From Polyangiaceae bacterium UTPRO1 (GTDB taxonomy: Bacteria; Desulfobacterota; Binatia; UTPRO1): DNA of 64,000 nt. The stretch spans positions 62,001 through 126,000 of the forward strand of contig MWST01000025.1 in NCBI GenBank assembly GCA_002050235.1. The letters are read 5' to 3'. Shown piece after piece: positions 9,119 through 16,627 of this stretch. How positions within the stretch are numbered: the stretch's first letter is position 1; each line of letters opens with the position of its first letter. The notes below the pieces were generated by a model. That model saw only the letters and a list, made by a program, of their open reading frames with translations. It was not told the origin of the DNA and searched no databases. Position numbers and translations under genes: made by a program.

Positions 9119-9682
9119 ACTTGGACGCAATCCATCACCTTGTTTTTCACAGCTCTTGCCGTTGTTACTTCCGGCTGTAGTGAATCCTTCCAGATTCGGT
9201 CGTATCCGCTGGGTGCGCGAGCCCTCGTTGACGGCAAGGTCGTGGGGAGCACGCCGACCGAGGTTATAGTTCCACGTCCTCAAGCGGGTCTCGTCCACAA
9301 GTGGCGCGTCGAGTTCAGGAATTGTGACTATGCGGAAGGGGAAGCCCACCCCGGCATCGCTCCCGGGCGCGTTATCGCCTACATCCTGACGGCAGGTATC
9401 TTCGCGGCAATTCGTGGCCCCTATTATTACAACGATGTCGATGCAGTGCTGACCGGGGGAGATTGCGAGGGTCGTCCCGCAACAGCCGCACCAGCCCAGC
9501 CGGGGATCATGATTCAGAATATCGTTGGCGATAAGAATCAGACCGGCACAGCGCAAGAAATTTCCAAAACGCAACGACTCTCCGAACGTCTCACCACGCT
9601 GCGCGACCTCTACAACCGCAAGCTGATCTCCGAGGAAGTCTACGAGCGCGAGATGAAAAAGGCCGTCGATGATTCGCGGTAG
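9116..9682 (+). CDS. PEGA-like / SHOCT-domain lipoprotein of lower GC than its neighbours
   Basis: 188 residues from a TTG start. Lipoprotein signal TWTQSITLFFTALAVVTSGC. A PEGA-like segment follows (FQIRSYPLGARALVDGKVVGSTP), then a hydrophobic stretch (RVIAYILTAGIFAAI) and a C-terminal SHOCT-like helical hairpin (RLTTLRDLYNRKLISEEVYE). PEGA domains bind cell-wall or surface components and SHOCT domains mediate oligomerisation; the combination suggests an envelope structural role. Four 60-base lines I counted by hand gave about 48, 60, 57 and 55% G+C against roughly 65-70% in flanking genes, and codon choice includes rare-looking AT-rich codons. It may have been acquired by transfer. Monocistronic. 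Confidence 0.75.
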   Translation: MTWTQSITLFFTALAVVTSGCSESFQIRSYPLGARALVDGKVVGSTPTEVIVPRPQAGLVHKWRVEFRNCDYAEGEAHPGIAPGRVIAYILTAGIFAAIRGPYYYNDVDAVLTGGDCEGRPATAAPAQPGIMIQNIVGDKNQTGTAQEISKTQRLSERLTTLRDLYNRKLISEEVYEREMKKAVDDSR

Positions 9683-9759
9683 CGCTCGCCCACGCGCGAC
9701 GAACACAGCCGTCTTCCTCAATTGAAACCGCATCTCCCCGTCGATAAGATGCCCCGCTC

Positions 9760-11034
9760 ATGGCGCACAAGGAGGCGACGCGACAGCGCAATGCCGGGCG
9801 TCGCCGTGGCGAGCCGGCTTCGCCCCCAACGTACGCCCGGGCGTCGCCGGCAGGCATCATAGGCATCGAGCGCACCCTCTTCGTCCTCATCGCGCTCGGC
9901 GCTGCGGTAGCCCTGGTCCAGCTCTATCTGCACGCGCGGCTCGCCGCCGCCCACGGCGCGTACACGAGCTTCTGCCACGTCAACGCGACGGTGAACTGCG
10001 ACGCCGTACTGATGAGCCCGTACGGCGTACTCCTCGGCGTACCGATGGCTGCCTGGGGGCTCGCGAGCTACGCGACGCTCGGGTTTCTCCTCCACCGGCG
10101 GCGGCGCTCGGTCGCAGGCGCACGGGCGCAGGCGAGCCTCCTGGCACTCGGCTTTGCCTTCTGGAATCTCGCGGTCGCGATCTACATGGCCGGAATCTCG
10201 ATGTTCGTGATCGGCAAGGTGTGCCTGCTGTGCGTGGCCACGTATCTCCTCGTCATCGTCATCGCCGTCCTCGCCTGGCGCCTCGCCGCGATCGACCTGG
10301 CGCCGAGCGGCCGGCCGGTCCTGACGGCACCGCGCGCTCTCGGCGGCGCCGGCGCCATCGCGGCCGGCATCCTCGCGATCGCGGCGCTGCACTTCGCCGC
10401 CCGGCCGATCTCCGGCGCCAGCATGACCGCCGATGAAGTGAAGACGCGCGACCGCGAGTTCTACGACTGGTACACGACGCTGCCGGTCATGCGGGATCTA
10501 CCCGCGAGCACGCACAGCAAGGGGCCCGCCGATGCTCCGCTCACCATCATCGAGTTCTCCGACTTCGAGTGCCCGGCGTGCGGCATGGCGTTCCGCGACC
10601 TCCACGACCTCTCCGCCCGCCACCCCGAGCGCGTGCGCATCGTCTTCCACCACTTCCCGCTCGATTCCGAGTGCAATCCGAACGTGACGACCCGCATGCA
10701 CCGTTTCGCCTGCCAGGCCGCGGTCGCTGCCGAGTGCGCAGCGCGCAGCGACAAGTTCTGGGAGTACCACGATCTGCTCTTCCGCGGGCAGGACGCGCTC
10801 GGGCGCGAGGACCTGATCGCCAAGGCCGCCGCCCTCGGCATCCCCGCCGACGGCTTCGCCGCGTGCCTCGACGATCCGACGATGCGCGCGCGCGTCGTCG
10901 ACGATGCCAACGCCGGCGGCAAGCTCGGCGTCAAGTCCACCCCGACGTTGATCATCAACGGCCGCAAGGTGGAGGGGGCGCTCGGACAGCCTAGCCGCTA
11001 TGAATACGTCATCGCGCTCGAACGCCGCGACTGA
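9760..11034 (+). CDS. VKOR-DsbA fusion (vitamin K epoxide reductase-like disulfide-forming enzyme)
   Basis: 424 residues. A cytoplasmic N-terminus (~35 residues) precedes a four- to five-helix VKOR domain with the shuttle cysteine pair C72/C80 (SFCHVNATVNC) and active-site C155-x-x-C158 (KVCLLC). After a last helix (~195-212) comes a periplasmic DsbA/thioredoxin-4-like domain with C271-P-A-C274 (FSDFECPAC) and a cis-Pro loop (STPTLIING). In this family the VKOR half reoxidises the DsbA half and passes electrons to quinone, making disulfides in exported proteins. The many Cys-rich secreted proteins in this window are plausible clients. Followed by two small genes on the same strand. Confidence 0.93.
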   Translation: MAHKEATRQRNAGRRRGEPASPPTYARASPAGIIGIERTLFVLIALGAAVALVQLYLHARLAAAHGAYTSFCHVNATVNCDAVLMSPYGVLLGVPMAAWGLASYATLGFLLHRRRRSVAGARAQASLLALGFAFWNLAVAIYMAGISMFVIGKVCLLCVATYLLVIVIAVLAWRLAAIDLAPSGRPVLTAPRALGGAGAIAAGILAIAALHFAARPISGASMTADEVKTRDREFYDWYTTLPVMRDLPASTHSKGPADAPLTIIEFSDFECPACGMAFRDLHDLSARHPERVRIVFHHFPLDSECNPNVTTRMHRFACQAAVAAECAARSDKFWEYHDLLFRGQDALGREDLIAKAAALGIPADGFAACLDDPTMRARVVDDANAGGKLGVKSTPTLIINGRKVEGALGQPSRYEYVIALERRD

Positions 11035-11059
11035 CATCGACACGGAGAAAGGATCCGCC

Positions 11060-11335
11060 ATGGAGCTCACCGAAGAGATGCGCTACCGGCTCTGCTACCT
11101 GACGCTGCGCCTCGCCATCGACCAGAAGCTCGAACGCGACTGGAGCAAAGGCGAGTGCGAGGGCGTGCTCGCGTTCCTCGATCTCATGTCGGGCACGCAC
11201 CTCACCGACGAACAGAAGCCCGGCGACGGTCGCCAGTACGTGAGCCAGCGCGAGAAGCTCGAGGACTTCCTCGACGCCGAATACGGGGAAGAGGTTCTGG
11301 CGGTTGTCCTACGAGCGATCAACGAGCTCTTCTGA
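11060..11335 (+). CDS. Small conserved-looking soluble protein, unknown function
   Basis: 91 residues from ATG 11060, with a GGAGAAAGGA purine tract (11044-11053) upstream. Mostly helical and acidic, with no signal or membrane segment. It starts 25 bp after the VKOR-DsbA stop, and its end overlaps the VanZ-like gene, so the three are probably one transcript. I do not recognise a family. Confidence 0.6.
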   Translation: MELTEEMRYRLCYLTLRLAIDQKLERDWSKGECEGVLAFLDLMSGTHLTDEQKPGDGRQYVSQREKLEDFLDAEYGEEVLAVVLRAINELF

Positions 11336-11807
11336 GCCGCACCGTCCCGCATCGTCCGCGTGGGCGGCCGCGGCCAAGCGTTGGCTGCCGGTCTTTCTCT
11401 GGGCCGCATTCATCTCGTGGTTCTCGAGCGACGCCTTCTCGGCGCGTTCGACGAACAGCTACATCGACCCGGTCCTGCGCTCCCTCTTCGGCGACCTGAC
11501 GCCGGCTGGCTTCCGACTCGCCCACAGCGTCATCCGCAAGAGCGCCCACCTGATCGAGTACGCCATCCTCGGCGGGCTGATCTACCGCGCCATATCCGCT
11601 CCGAGCGCGCCATTTTCACGCGCGGCGGCGCTCCGCGCGCTCGCCTATTGCGCCGCCTACGCGGTGCTCGACGAAGCGCACCAGGCCTTCGTGCCGAGTC
11701 GAACGGGATCAGGCGTCGACGTCCTGATCGATACCGCGGGCGCCGCGTTCGGCACCTTGGTCTTCGCCCGCTGCCGCCGAGGTCGGGGGACGAAGCCGGC
11801 TCAGTGA
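11304..11807 (+). CDS. VanZ-like family membrane protein
   Basis: 167 residues from a TTG start at 11304, overlapping the preceding gene by 32 bp. Four helices with the VanZ signature: a K-S-A-H-x2-E-Y pair (RKSAHLIEYAILG) and DEAHQAFVPSRTGSGVDVLIDTAGA. VanZ-like proteins are small integral membrane proteins; the archetype gives low-level teicoplanin resistance, but most homologues have no assigned function. No SD is obvious for the TTG, and no better in-frame start is seen. It ends convergently, overlapping the next gene by 7 bp. Confidence 0.8.
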   Translation: MSYERSTSSSEPHRPASSAWAAAAKRWLPVFLWAAFISWFSSDAFSARSTNSYIDPVLRSLFGDLTPAGFRLAHSVIRKSAHLIEYAILGGLIYRAISAPSAPFSRAAALRALAYCAAYAVLDEAHQAFVPSRTGSGVDVLIDTAGAAFGTLVFARCRRGRGTKPAQ

Positions 11808-12064
11808 CCGGTTTCGAGCGAGAGCTTCAACCCTTTCAGGCGGCGCATCTCGTCGCTGATCTTGGTGAGGCTCTCCAGCACCCGGTTCACCTCGGCCGCT
11901 GCCCAGTCCAGCTCCTCGTGCGAGACCTTCTCGAGAGCGCTGCGCAGCTGCGCGTACAAGCTCATCACCCCGCCGATGCCCTCGACGCCGACTTCGGACA
12001 TACGCCGCTGCAGCTCACCGGAAAAGCGAAGGACGGCTTCGGCCTGTTCGAGCATTTGTTCCAT
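11801..12064 (-). CDS. Small helical/coiled-coil protein, unknown function
   Basis: 87 residues, predicted almost entirely helical with heptad-like spacing (MEQMLEQAEAVLRFSGELQR at the start). A perfect AGGAGG on the minus strand (complement of 12075-12080), 10 nt before the ATG, supports real translation. No Cys, signal or membrane segment. It lies alone between the VanZ-like gene and the divergent parvulin gene. No family recognised. Confidence 0.6.
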   Translation of the reverse strand: MEQMLEQAEAVLRFSGELQRRMSEVGVEGIGGVMSLYAQLRSALEKVSHEELDWAAAEVNRVLESLTKISDEMRRLKGLKLSLETGH

Positions 12065-12166
12065 CGGAATGGTTCCTCCTGAGCGGGATGCGCTGCGCGC
12101 GTTGGGAGACGAGACTTAACCGGGCCCCTCTTGGCAGTCAACGAATGATTACGGTATGCCCGCGCC

Positions 12167-13096
12167 GTGGAAAAAATATCGCGCCGGGCGATCGTCTTCG
12201 TATGCTTCGCGGCAGCATGCGCCAGCGGCAACGCTCCGTCCGAGTCGTCCGCACCGGCCCCGGCGCCAGCCGCCGACAGCGTCGTCATCGCGACCTACGC
12301 CGGCAAGCGCTTCACGGACGAAGACTTCCGTCGCGAGGTTCAGCGCCTACCGCCGCGCGCCCGCACCCAACTGGCGACGCCGGAGCGCCGCCGCCAGTTC
12401 CTCGACAACTACATCCTGAATGCACTCCTGGCGGCGCAGGGCCAGGCGCAGGGCTACGATCGCGACCCGGACATCGTCCGCCAGGTCGACGAGCTCCGCC
12501 AACGCCTGATCGTGCAGCGGATGATGCGCGACTACCAGGAGACGCCCGAGCTTACCGACGCGGACATCAAAGCGTACTACGACCAGAATCCGGGCCTCTT
12601 CTCCGGCGCCCAGATCCATGCCGCACACATCCTCGTGAAGGACGAGAACTTGGCGAAGCGCCTGCGGGCCGAGCTCGACGCCGCACCCGACACCTTCGCC
12701 GATCTCGCGAAAGCCAACTCGGTCGATACCGCGACCGCCGCGCGCGGCGGCGACCTCGGGTTCTTCGGACAGGGACGGATGGCGGCGGATTTCGAGCGCG
12801 TAGCGTTCGCCCTCGAGAAACCCGGCGACCTGAGCCCGGTGGTACACACGCCCTTCGGCTACCACATCATCAAGCTCATCGAGCGCAAGGAAGGTCCCGC
12901 CAAGACTTTCGACGAAGTGAAGGATCGCATCCGAGCCGCGCTCACCAACCAGCGCCGCCAGGATCTGATGGCGGCGCGGCTCGACAAAGTGAAGGCGGAG
13001 GCGAAGATCGAGATCGACGAGGAGGCGCTCGCCAAGGCCGAGATCCCGAGCGCACCGCCGCAGCCGGACGACGCCCCACAGCGCCCCGGCCACTGA
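12167..13096 (+). CDS. Parvulin-type peptidyl-prolyl cis-trans isomerase (PpiC/SurA-like), probable lipoprotein
   Basis: 309 residues from GTG 12167. A short basic n-region and hydrophobic stretch end in AAAC (Cys ~18), so it is probably lipid-anchored. An Ala/Pro linker follows, then a SurA-N-like helical region (~50-145) and a rotamase domain (~148-255) with the parvulin signature IHAAHILVKDE, GGDLGFFGQGRM and PFGYHIIKLIE. A charged helical tail closes it. It isomerises prolyl bonds and chaperones exported proteins in the periplasm, in keeping with the large secretome encoded here. Confidence 0.9.
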   Translation: MEKISRRAIVFVCFAAACASGNAPSESSAPAPAPAADSVVIATYAGKRFTDEDFRREVQRLPPRARTQLATPERRRQFLDNYILNALLAAQGQAQGYDRDPDIVRQVDELRQRLIVQRMMRDYQETPELTDADIKAYYDQNPGLFSGAQIHAAHILVKDENLAKRLRAELDAAPDTFADLAKANSVDTATAARGGDLGFFGQGRMAADFERVAFALEKPGDLSPVVHTPFGYHIIKLIERKEGPAKTFDEVKDRIRAALTNQRRQDLMAARLDKVKAEAKIEIDEEALAKAEIPSAPPQPDDAPQRPGH

Positions 13097-13102
13097 ACGC
13101 GA

Positions 13103-13597
13103 TCAGGGCTTCGCCGGCACCGTGGGTGCGTGGCGGTGTAGGCCGCCCTGAGACCCCTTGCCGGGCTTGAGCGTCGTCCGCGAAGCATGGTGGTCGTCGG
13201 TTCCGGCGCCGCCCCAGCGATCGTTGGAGCCGTCCTCGTACCACTGCGTCGCCTGCCACGACAGATCGGAGGGAGTCTTCGGATTCCACGCCAGGAACTC
13301 GAAGCTCACGAACTCGCCCTCGGGGATGCGGCCGCCCTTCCACTCGACGCGCGCGGCACCGATCGGGAAGGGCTCGTACCGCCCCTCCCAGCCAGGCTTC
13401 GCTTCGACGGCAACGACGTCCATGCCCTTCGGAAGGCGAACCTCGACGCGTACGGTCGGCGAGGCCTTCTCGGTCGGCACCAGCACCGTGTAGCGCTCCC
13501 AACCTCCCGCCTGGCTCTCGGCGGGCAGCACGACGACATGAGCAGGCGCAGCGAGCGGCGAGAGCAGCACGAAGAGGATCGTCAGGGCGGCACGCAT
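13103..13597 (-). CDS. YcnI/DUF1775-family periplasmic copper-associated protein
   Basis: 164 residues using ATG at 13595-13597, which gives a compact signal peptide (MRAALTILFVLLSPLAAPA). Cleavage leaves His at mature position 1 (HVVVLPAESQAGG), the residue that binds copper in characterised YcnI proteins. The rest is one Ig-like beta-sandwich with YTVLVPTEKASPTVRVEV, PKGM and a conserved aromatic strand WKGGRIPEGEFVSFEFLA. An upstream in-frame start at 13648 exists but would spoil the signal peptide. Function is likely copper binding or trafficking. The usual CopC/CopD partners are not adjacent. Confidence 0.82.
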   Translation of the reverse strand: MRAALTILFVLLSPLAAPAHVVVLPAESQAGGWERYTVLVPTEKASPTVRVEVRLPKGMDVVAVEAKPGWEGRYEPFPIGAARVEWKGGRIPEGEFVSFEFLAWNPKTPSDLSWQATQWYEDGSNDRWGGAGTDDHHASRTTLKPGKGSQGGLHRHAPTVPAKP

Positions 13598-13703
13598 GGG
13601 CGCGGCATGCCACGCGGCGTCGAGTCGCACAAGCCGTGAGCGCGTCACGAAACCCGAGAGCGCGCGTTGCCCGGCCTACCGACGCCGTGCATGATCGCGC
13701 CCG

Positions 13704-15026
13704 ATGTCCACAGCCGCACGCAGCAACGCGGTCGCCGTCGTGCGGCGTCTCCGCGACGCGGGCTTCCAGGCCCTCCTCGCCGGCGGCTGCGTGCGCGACG
13801 AGCTCCTCGGCCTCGCGCCCAAGGACTATGACGTAGCGACCGACGCGCCAGCGGAGAAAGTGCTCGCGCTCTTCGCCGGAAGCCTGCCGGTCGGCGCCCA
13901 GTTCGGCGTCGTCCTCGTGCCGTCGGGAGCCGAGCGCATCGAGGTCGCGACCTTCCGCCGCGACGGCGTCTATCTCGACTCGCGCCATCCCGTATCCGTG
14001 ACTTTCGGGAGCGCCCGGGAGGACGCGGCCCGCCGTGATTTCACCATCAACGGCATGTTCCTCGACCCGATCGAGGAGCGCGTGATCGACTATGTCGGCG
14101 GTCGCGAGGACCTGGCACGCGGCGTCGTCCGCGCCATCGGTGACCCGGCGGCGCGGCTCGACGAGGACAAGCTCCGCATGCTGCGCGCGGTGCGCATCGC
14201 CGCGCGCCTCGGCTTCACGATCGAGGAACGGACGTGGGCGACCATCCGCAGCCAGGCGCCGCTCATCGGCCGCATCGCCTGGGAGCGCATCGGCGAGGAG
14301 ATCCGCATGATCCTCTGCGAGGGGCCCGCCAAGCGCGGCTTCGAGCTGCTGCGCGACGCCAGCCTCCTCGCGGCGATCATGCCCGAGCTGCTGGCGATGG
14401 AGGGCGTCCCGCAAGCGCCGGACCACCATCCCGAGGGCGACGTCTGGACGCACACGCTGCTCGTGATCGACCAGCTGCGCGCGCCGACCGAAACCCTCGC
14501 CTTCGGAGCGCTCCTGCACGACATCGGCAAGCCCGTATGCATCGGCCGCAAGCGCACGCCCGCGGGCGAACGCATCACCTTCTACGGCCACCCCGAGCGC
14601 GGCGCCGAGATGGCGGTCGTCATCTGCCAGCGCTTGAAGCGCAGTCGCGCCGTGTGGGAGCGCGTCGCCTACCTCGTCCGCAACCACCTGCGGCTGGTGA
14701 GCGCGCCGCAGATGCGCAAGGCAACCCTCACCCGGTTCCTGCGCGAAGACGGCATCCACGAGCTCCTCGAGCTCGCCCGCATGGATGCCATGGCATCGAG
14801 CGGCGACCTGCAATACTGGGAGTTCTGTCGCACCGAGCTCGCGCGCCTCTCCGCAGCGCAGATGCACCCGCCGCCGCTGGTCACCGGGCGCGACCTGATC
14901 GCCATCGGCCTCGCACCGGGTCCGCGCTTCCGCGAGATCCTACAGGCGGTGGAGGAGCAGCAGCTCGAGGGCGCCCTCGGCGATCGCGACGCCGCGCTGG
15001 CGTGGGTGCGCGCCCGGTACGCCTGA
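13704..15026 (+). CDS. cca: CCA-adding tRNA nucleotidyltransferase / poly(A) polymerase family with HD domain
   Basis: 440 residues. The N-terminal nucleotidyltransferase head has GGCVRDELLG and the metal-binding DxD in KDYDVATDA, then RRDFTINGM and a neck with EDKLRMLRAVRIAARLGF. A C-terminal HD phosphohydrolase-like domain begins around residue 235 (LLHDIGKP, GHPERGAEM). This architecture matches bacterial class II CCA-adding enzymes, which complete tRNA 3' ends. In lineages with split activities it could be only the A- or CC-adding enzyme. Monocistronic. Confidence 0.9.
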   Translation: MSTAARSNAVAVVRRLRDAGFQALLAGGCVRDELLGLAPKDYDVATDAPAEKVLALFAGSLPVGAQFGVVLVPSGAERIEVATFRRDGVYLDSRHPVSVTFGSAREDAARRDFTINGMFLDPIEERVIDYVGGREDLARGVVRAIGDPAARLDEDKLRMLRAVRIAARLGFTIEERTWATIRSQAPLIGRIAWERIGEEIRMILCEGPAKRGFELLRDASLLAAIMPELLAMEGVPQAPDHHPEGDVWTHTLLVIDQLRAPTETLAFGALLHDIGKPVCIGRKRTPAGERITFYGHPERGAEMAVVICQRLKRSRAVWERVAYLVRNHLRLVSAPQMRKATLTRFLREDGIHELLELARMDAMASSGDLQYWEFCRTELARLSAAQMHPPPLVTGRDLIAIGLAPGPRFREILQAVEEQQLEGALGDRDAALAWVRARYA

Positions 15027-15264
15027 CGTAGCATCCGCGACCGTCGAGCGGCCGCAGCGCGACCTGCGCGCGCTCGCCGGCGTCGATCGCCGCGCGGCGG
15101 ACCCCCGGAGCGGCGCAGCGTTCCCGCCGCCGCTATTCCAGACAAGAATACCGGATAGTCGGGGTCGCTGCCCGTCGTCCTTGACTGGGTCGAGAGGAAC
15201 GTGGGAGCCTTCCCACCAAACGCAGTGGCGGGGCCGGCTCCTGCGAGGCCCCAGGGAGCGTCAC

Positions 15265-15837
15265 GTGCGCCATTCCCACGGAGTCCACCAGGCGGTCTTG
15301 GGGGTCGTGTCCCGCAACCCCGAGGGCATCCACGGCTACGCCGTTCGCCTACAGGGGGAGCGCCTGCTCGGCCATTTCTGGCGGCTCAACTTCGGGGAGA
15401 TCTACCGCATCCTCGACCGCCTCGCGGCCGACGGCCTGATCGAGCAAATCGCCGGCGGCGAGTCGGTCCGCAAAGTGTACCGGATCACCCCCCGCGGCCA
15501 ACGCAGCCTCGACGACTACGTCCTCTCGCCGCAAACCGATGCGCCGCGGCCTCTTCGGCAAGAGCTCGCCGTGAAGCTGCTCTTCGCGAGCTCCGAGCAT
15601 CTGCCCGAACTGCTCCGGCTCGTCGCCCGGCAGCGCGACGCCTACCTTCAGGAGCTGCACACGCTCGGCGCGGAGCGCCGGAAGATGCACCGCGCGCCCT
15701 TCGACGCCTTCGTGACCCATCTCATGATCGACGGCGCCGAGCTTGCCGCCCGCGCCGAGATCGCCTGGCTCGGCGAGGTCGCGACCCGCCTCCGCGAGCG
15801 CTACGGCGCGGGGGCCACGGGCAACGCCACGGCATGA
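15265..15837 (+). CDS. PadR-family transcriptional regulator
   Basis: 190 residues from GTG 15265 (GGGAG 7 nt upstream; the longer frame to 15181 encodes no sensible N-terminus). Winged helix-turn-helix (~5-85: VLGVVSRNPEGIHGYAVRLQGERL, FGEIYRILDRLAADGLIE, wing YRITPRGQRSLDDYV) plus a helical dimerisation domain. The gene overlaps the ABC ATPase start (ATGA, 15834-15837) and heads the regulator-ATPase-permease unit, so it most likely represses this efflux operon in response to a ligand. About 240 bp of non-coding sequence lies in front of it; I saw no clear operator palindrome there. Confidence 0.88.
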   Translation: MRHSHGVHQAVLGVVSRNPEGIHGYAVRLQGERLLGHFWRLNFGEIYRILDRLAADGLIEQIAGGESVRKVYRITPRGQRSLDDYVLSPQTDAPRPLRQELAVKLLFASSEHLPELLRLVARQRDAYLQELHTLGAERRKMHRAPFDAFVTHLMIDGAELAARAEIAWLGEVATRLRERYGAGATGNATA

Positions 15838-16553
15838 TCGAGTACCGGCAGGTCACCAAGGTCTTCGGCAGCGGCGACACCGCCGTGAAGGCCGTCGACG
15901 ACCTCTCGTTCACGATCGAACGCGGCGACTTCTGGTCGCTCATGGGCCCGAGCGGCGCCGGCAAGAGCACGGTCCTCCACCTGATCGCCGGGCTCACCTC
16001 GCCGACGAGCGGCGCGGTACTGGTCGAGGGCCGCGACGTCGCCCGCATGAGCGGCAAGGAGGCGGCCGAGCTCCGCCGCCGCCGCGTCGGCTACGTACTC
16101 CAGGCTTTCAACCTCTTGCCGTTCCTGACCGCCGAGGAGAACGTCGGCATGCCGCTGGTGCTCGACGGCGTGCCGCAGCGCGAGATCGACCGTCGCGTCC
16201 CGGCGGCCCTCGAGCTCGTGAAGATGACCCACCGGGCAAAGCACCACCCGACGACGCTCTCGGGCGGCGAACAGCAGCGCGTGGCGATCGCTCGCGCGCT
16301 CGTCATCGACCCCGCGATCGTCCTCGCCGACGAGCCGACCGGCAATCTCGATCGCGCCAACGGCCGCGCGGTCATGGACCTGTTGGTGGACCTGAACGAG
16401 CGACTGAGCGTGACGATCCTGCTCGTCACGCACGATCCGGTCTTCGCCGCGATGGCGAAGCGGGTGCTGCACCTCGTCGACGGGTCGCTCGAGCAGACGA
16501 CCGCCTCCGACGGCGACGGCGACGCGCTGACGACAAGCGGGCGGCGGAGATAG
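15834..16553 (+). CDS. ABC transporter ATP-binding protein, MacB/LolD type
   Basis: 239 residues with all ABC motifs: Walker A GPSGAGKST, Q-loop VLQAFNLLPFLT, signature LSGGEQQR, Walker B IVLADEPTGNLD and H-loop THD. The LLPFLTAEENVGMPL stretch is typical of the lipoprotein/macrolide (LolD/MacB/FtsE-like) subgroup. Translationally coupled to the PadR regulator by ATGA and followed 74 bp later by its permease. It powers mechanotransmission across the inner membrane rather than classical transport. Confidence 0.93.
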   Translation: MIEYRQVTKVFGSGDTAVKAVDDLSFTIERGDFWSLMGPSGAGKSTVLHLIAGLTSPTSGAVLVEGRDVARMSGKEAAELRRRRVGYVLQAFNLLPFLTAEENVGMPLVLDGVPQREIDRRVPAALELVKMTHRAKHHPTTLSGGEQQRVAIARALVIDPAIVLADEPTGNLDRANGRAVMDLLVDLNERLSVTILLVTHDPVFAAMAKRVLHLVDGSLEQTTASDGDGDALTTSGRRR

Positions 16554-16627
16554 ATGCTCAAATCCCCCTGTTCACCGCTTCCGAGTGAAGCTCGGCTCCG
16601 GTCCTCCTTCCCATCCATGACTGGCCC

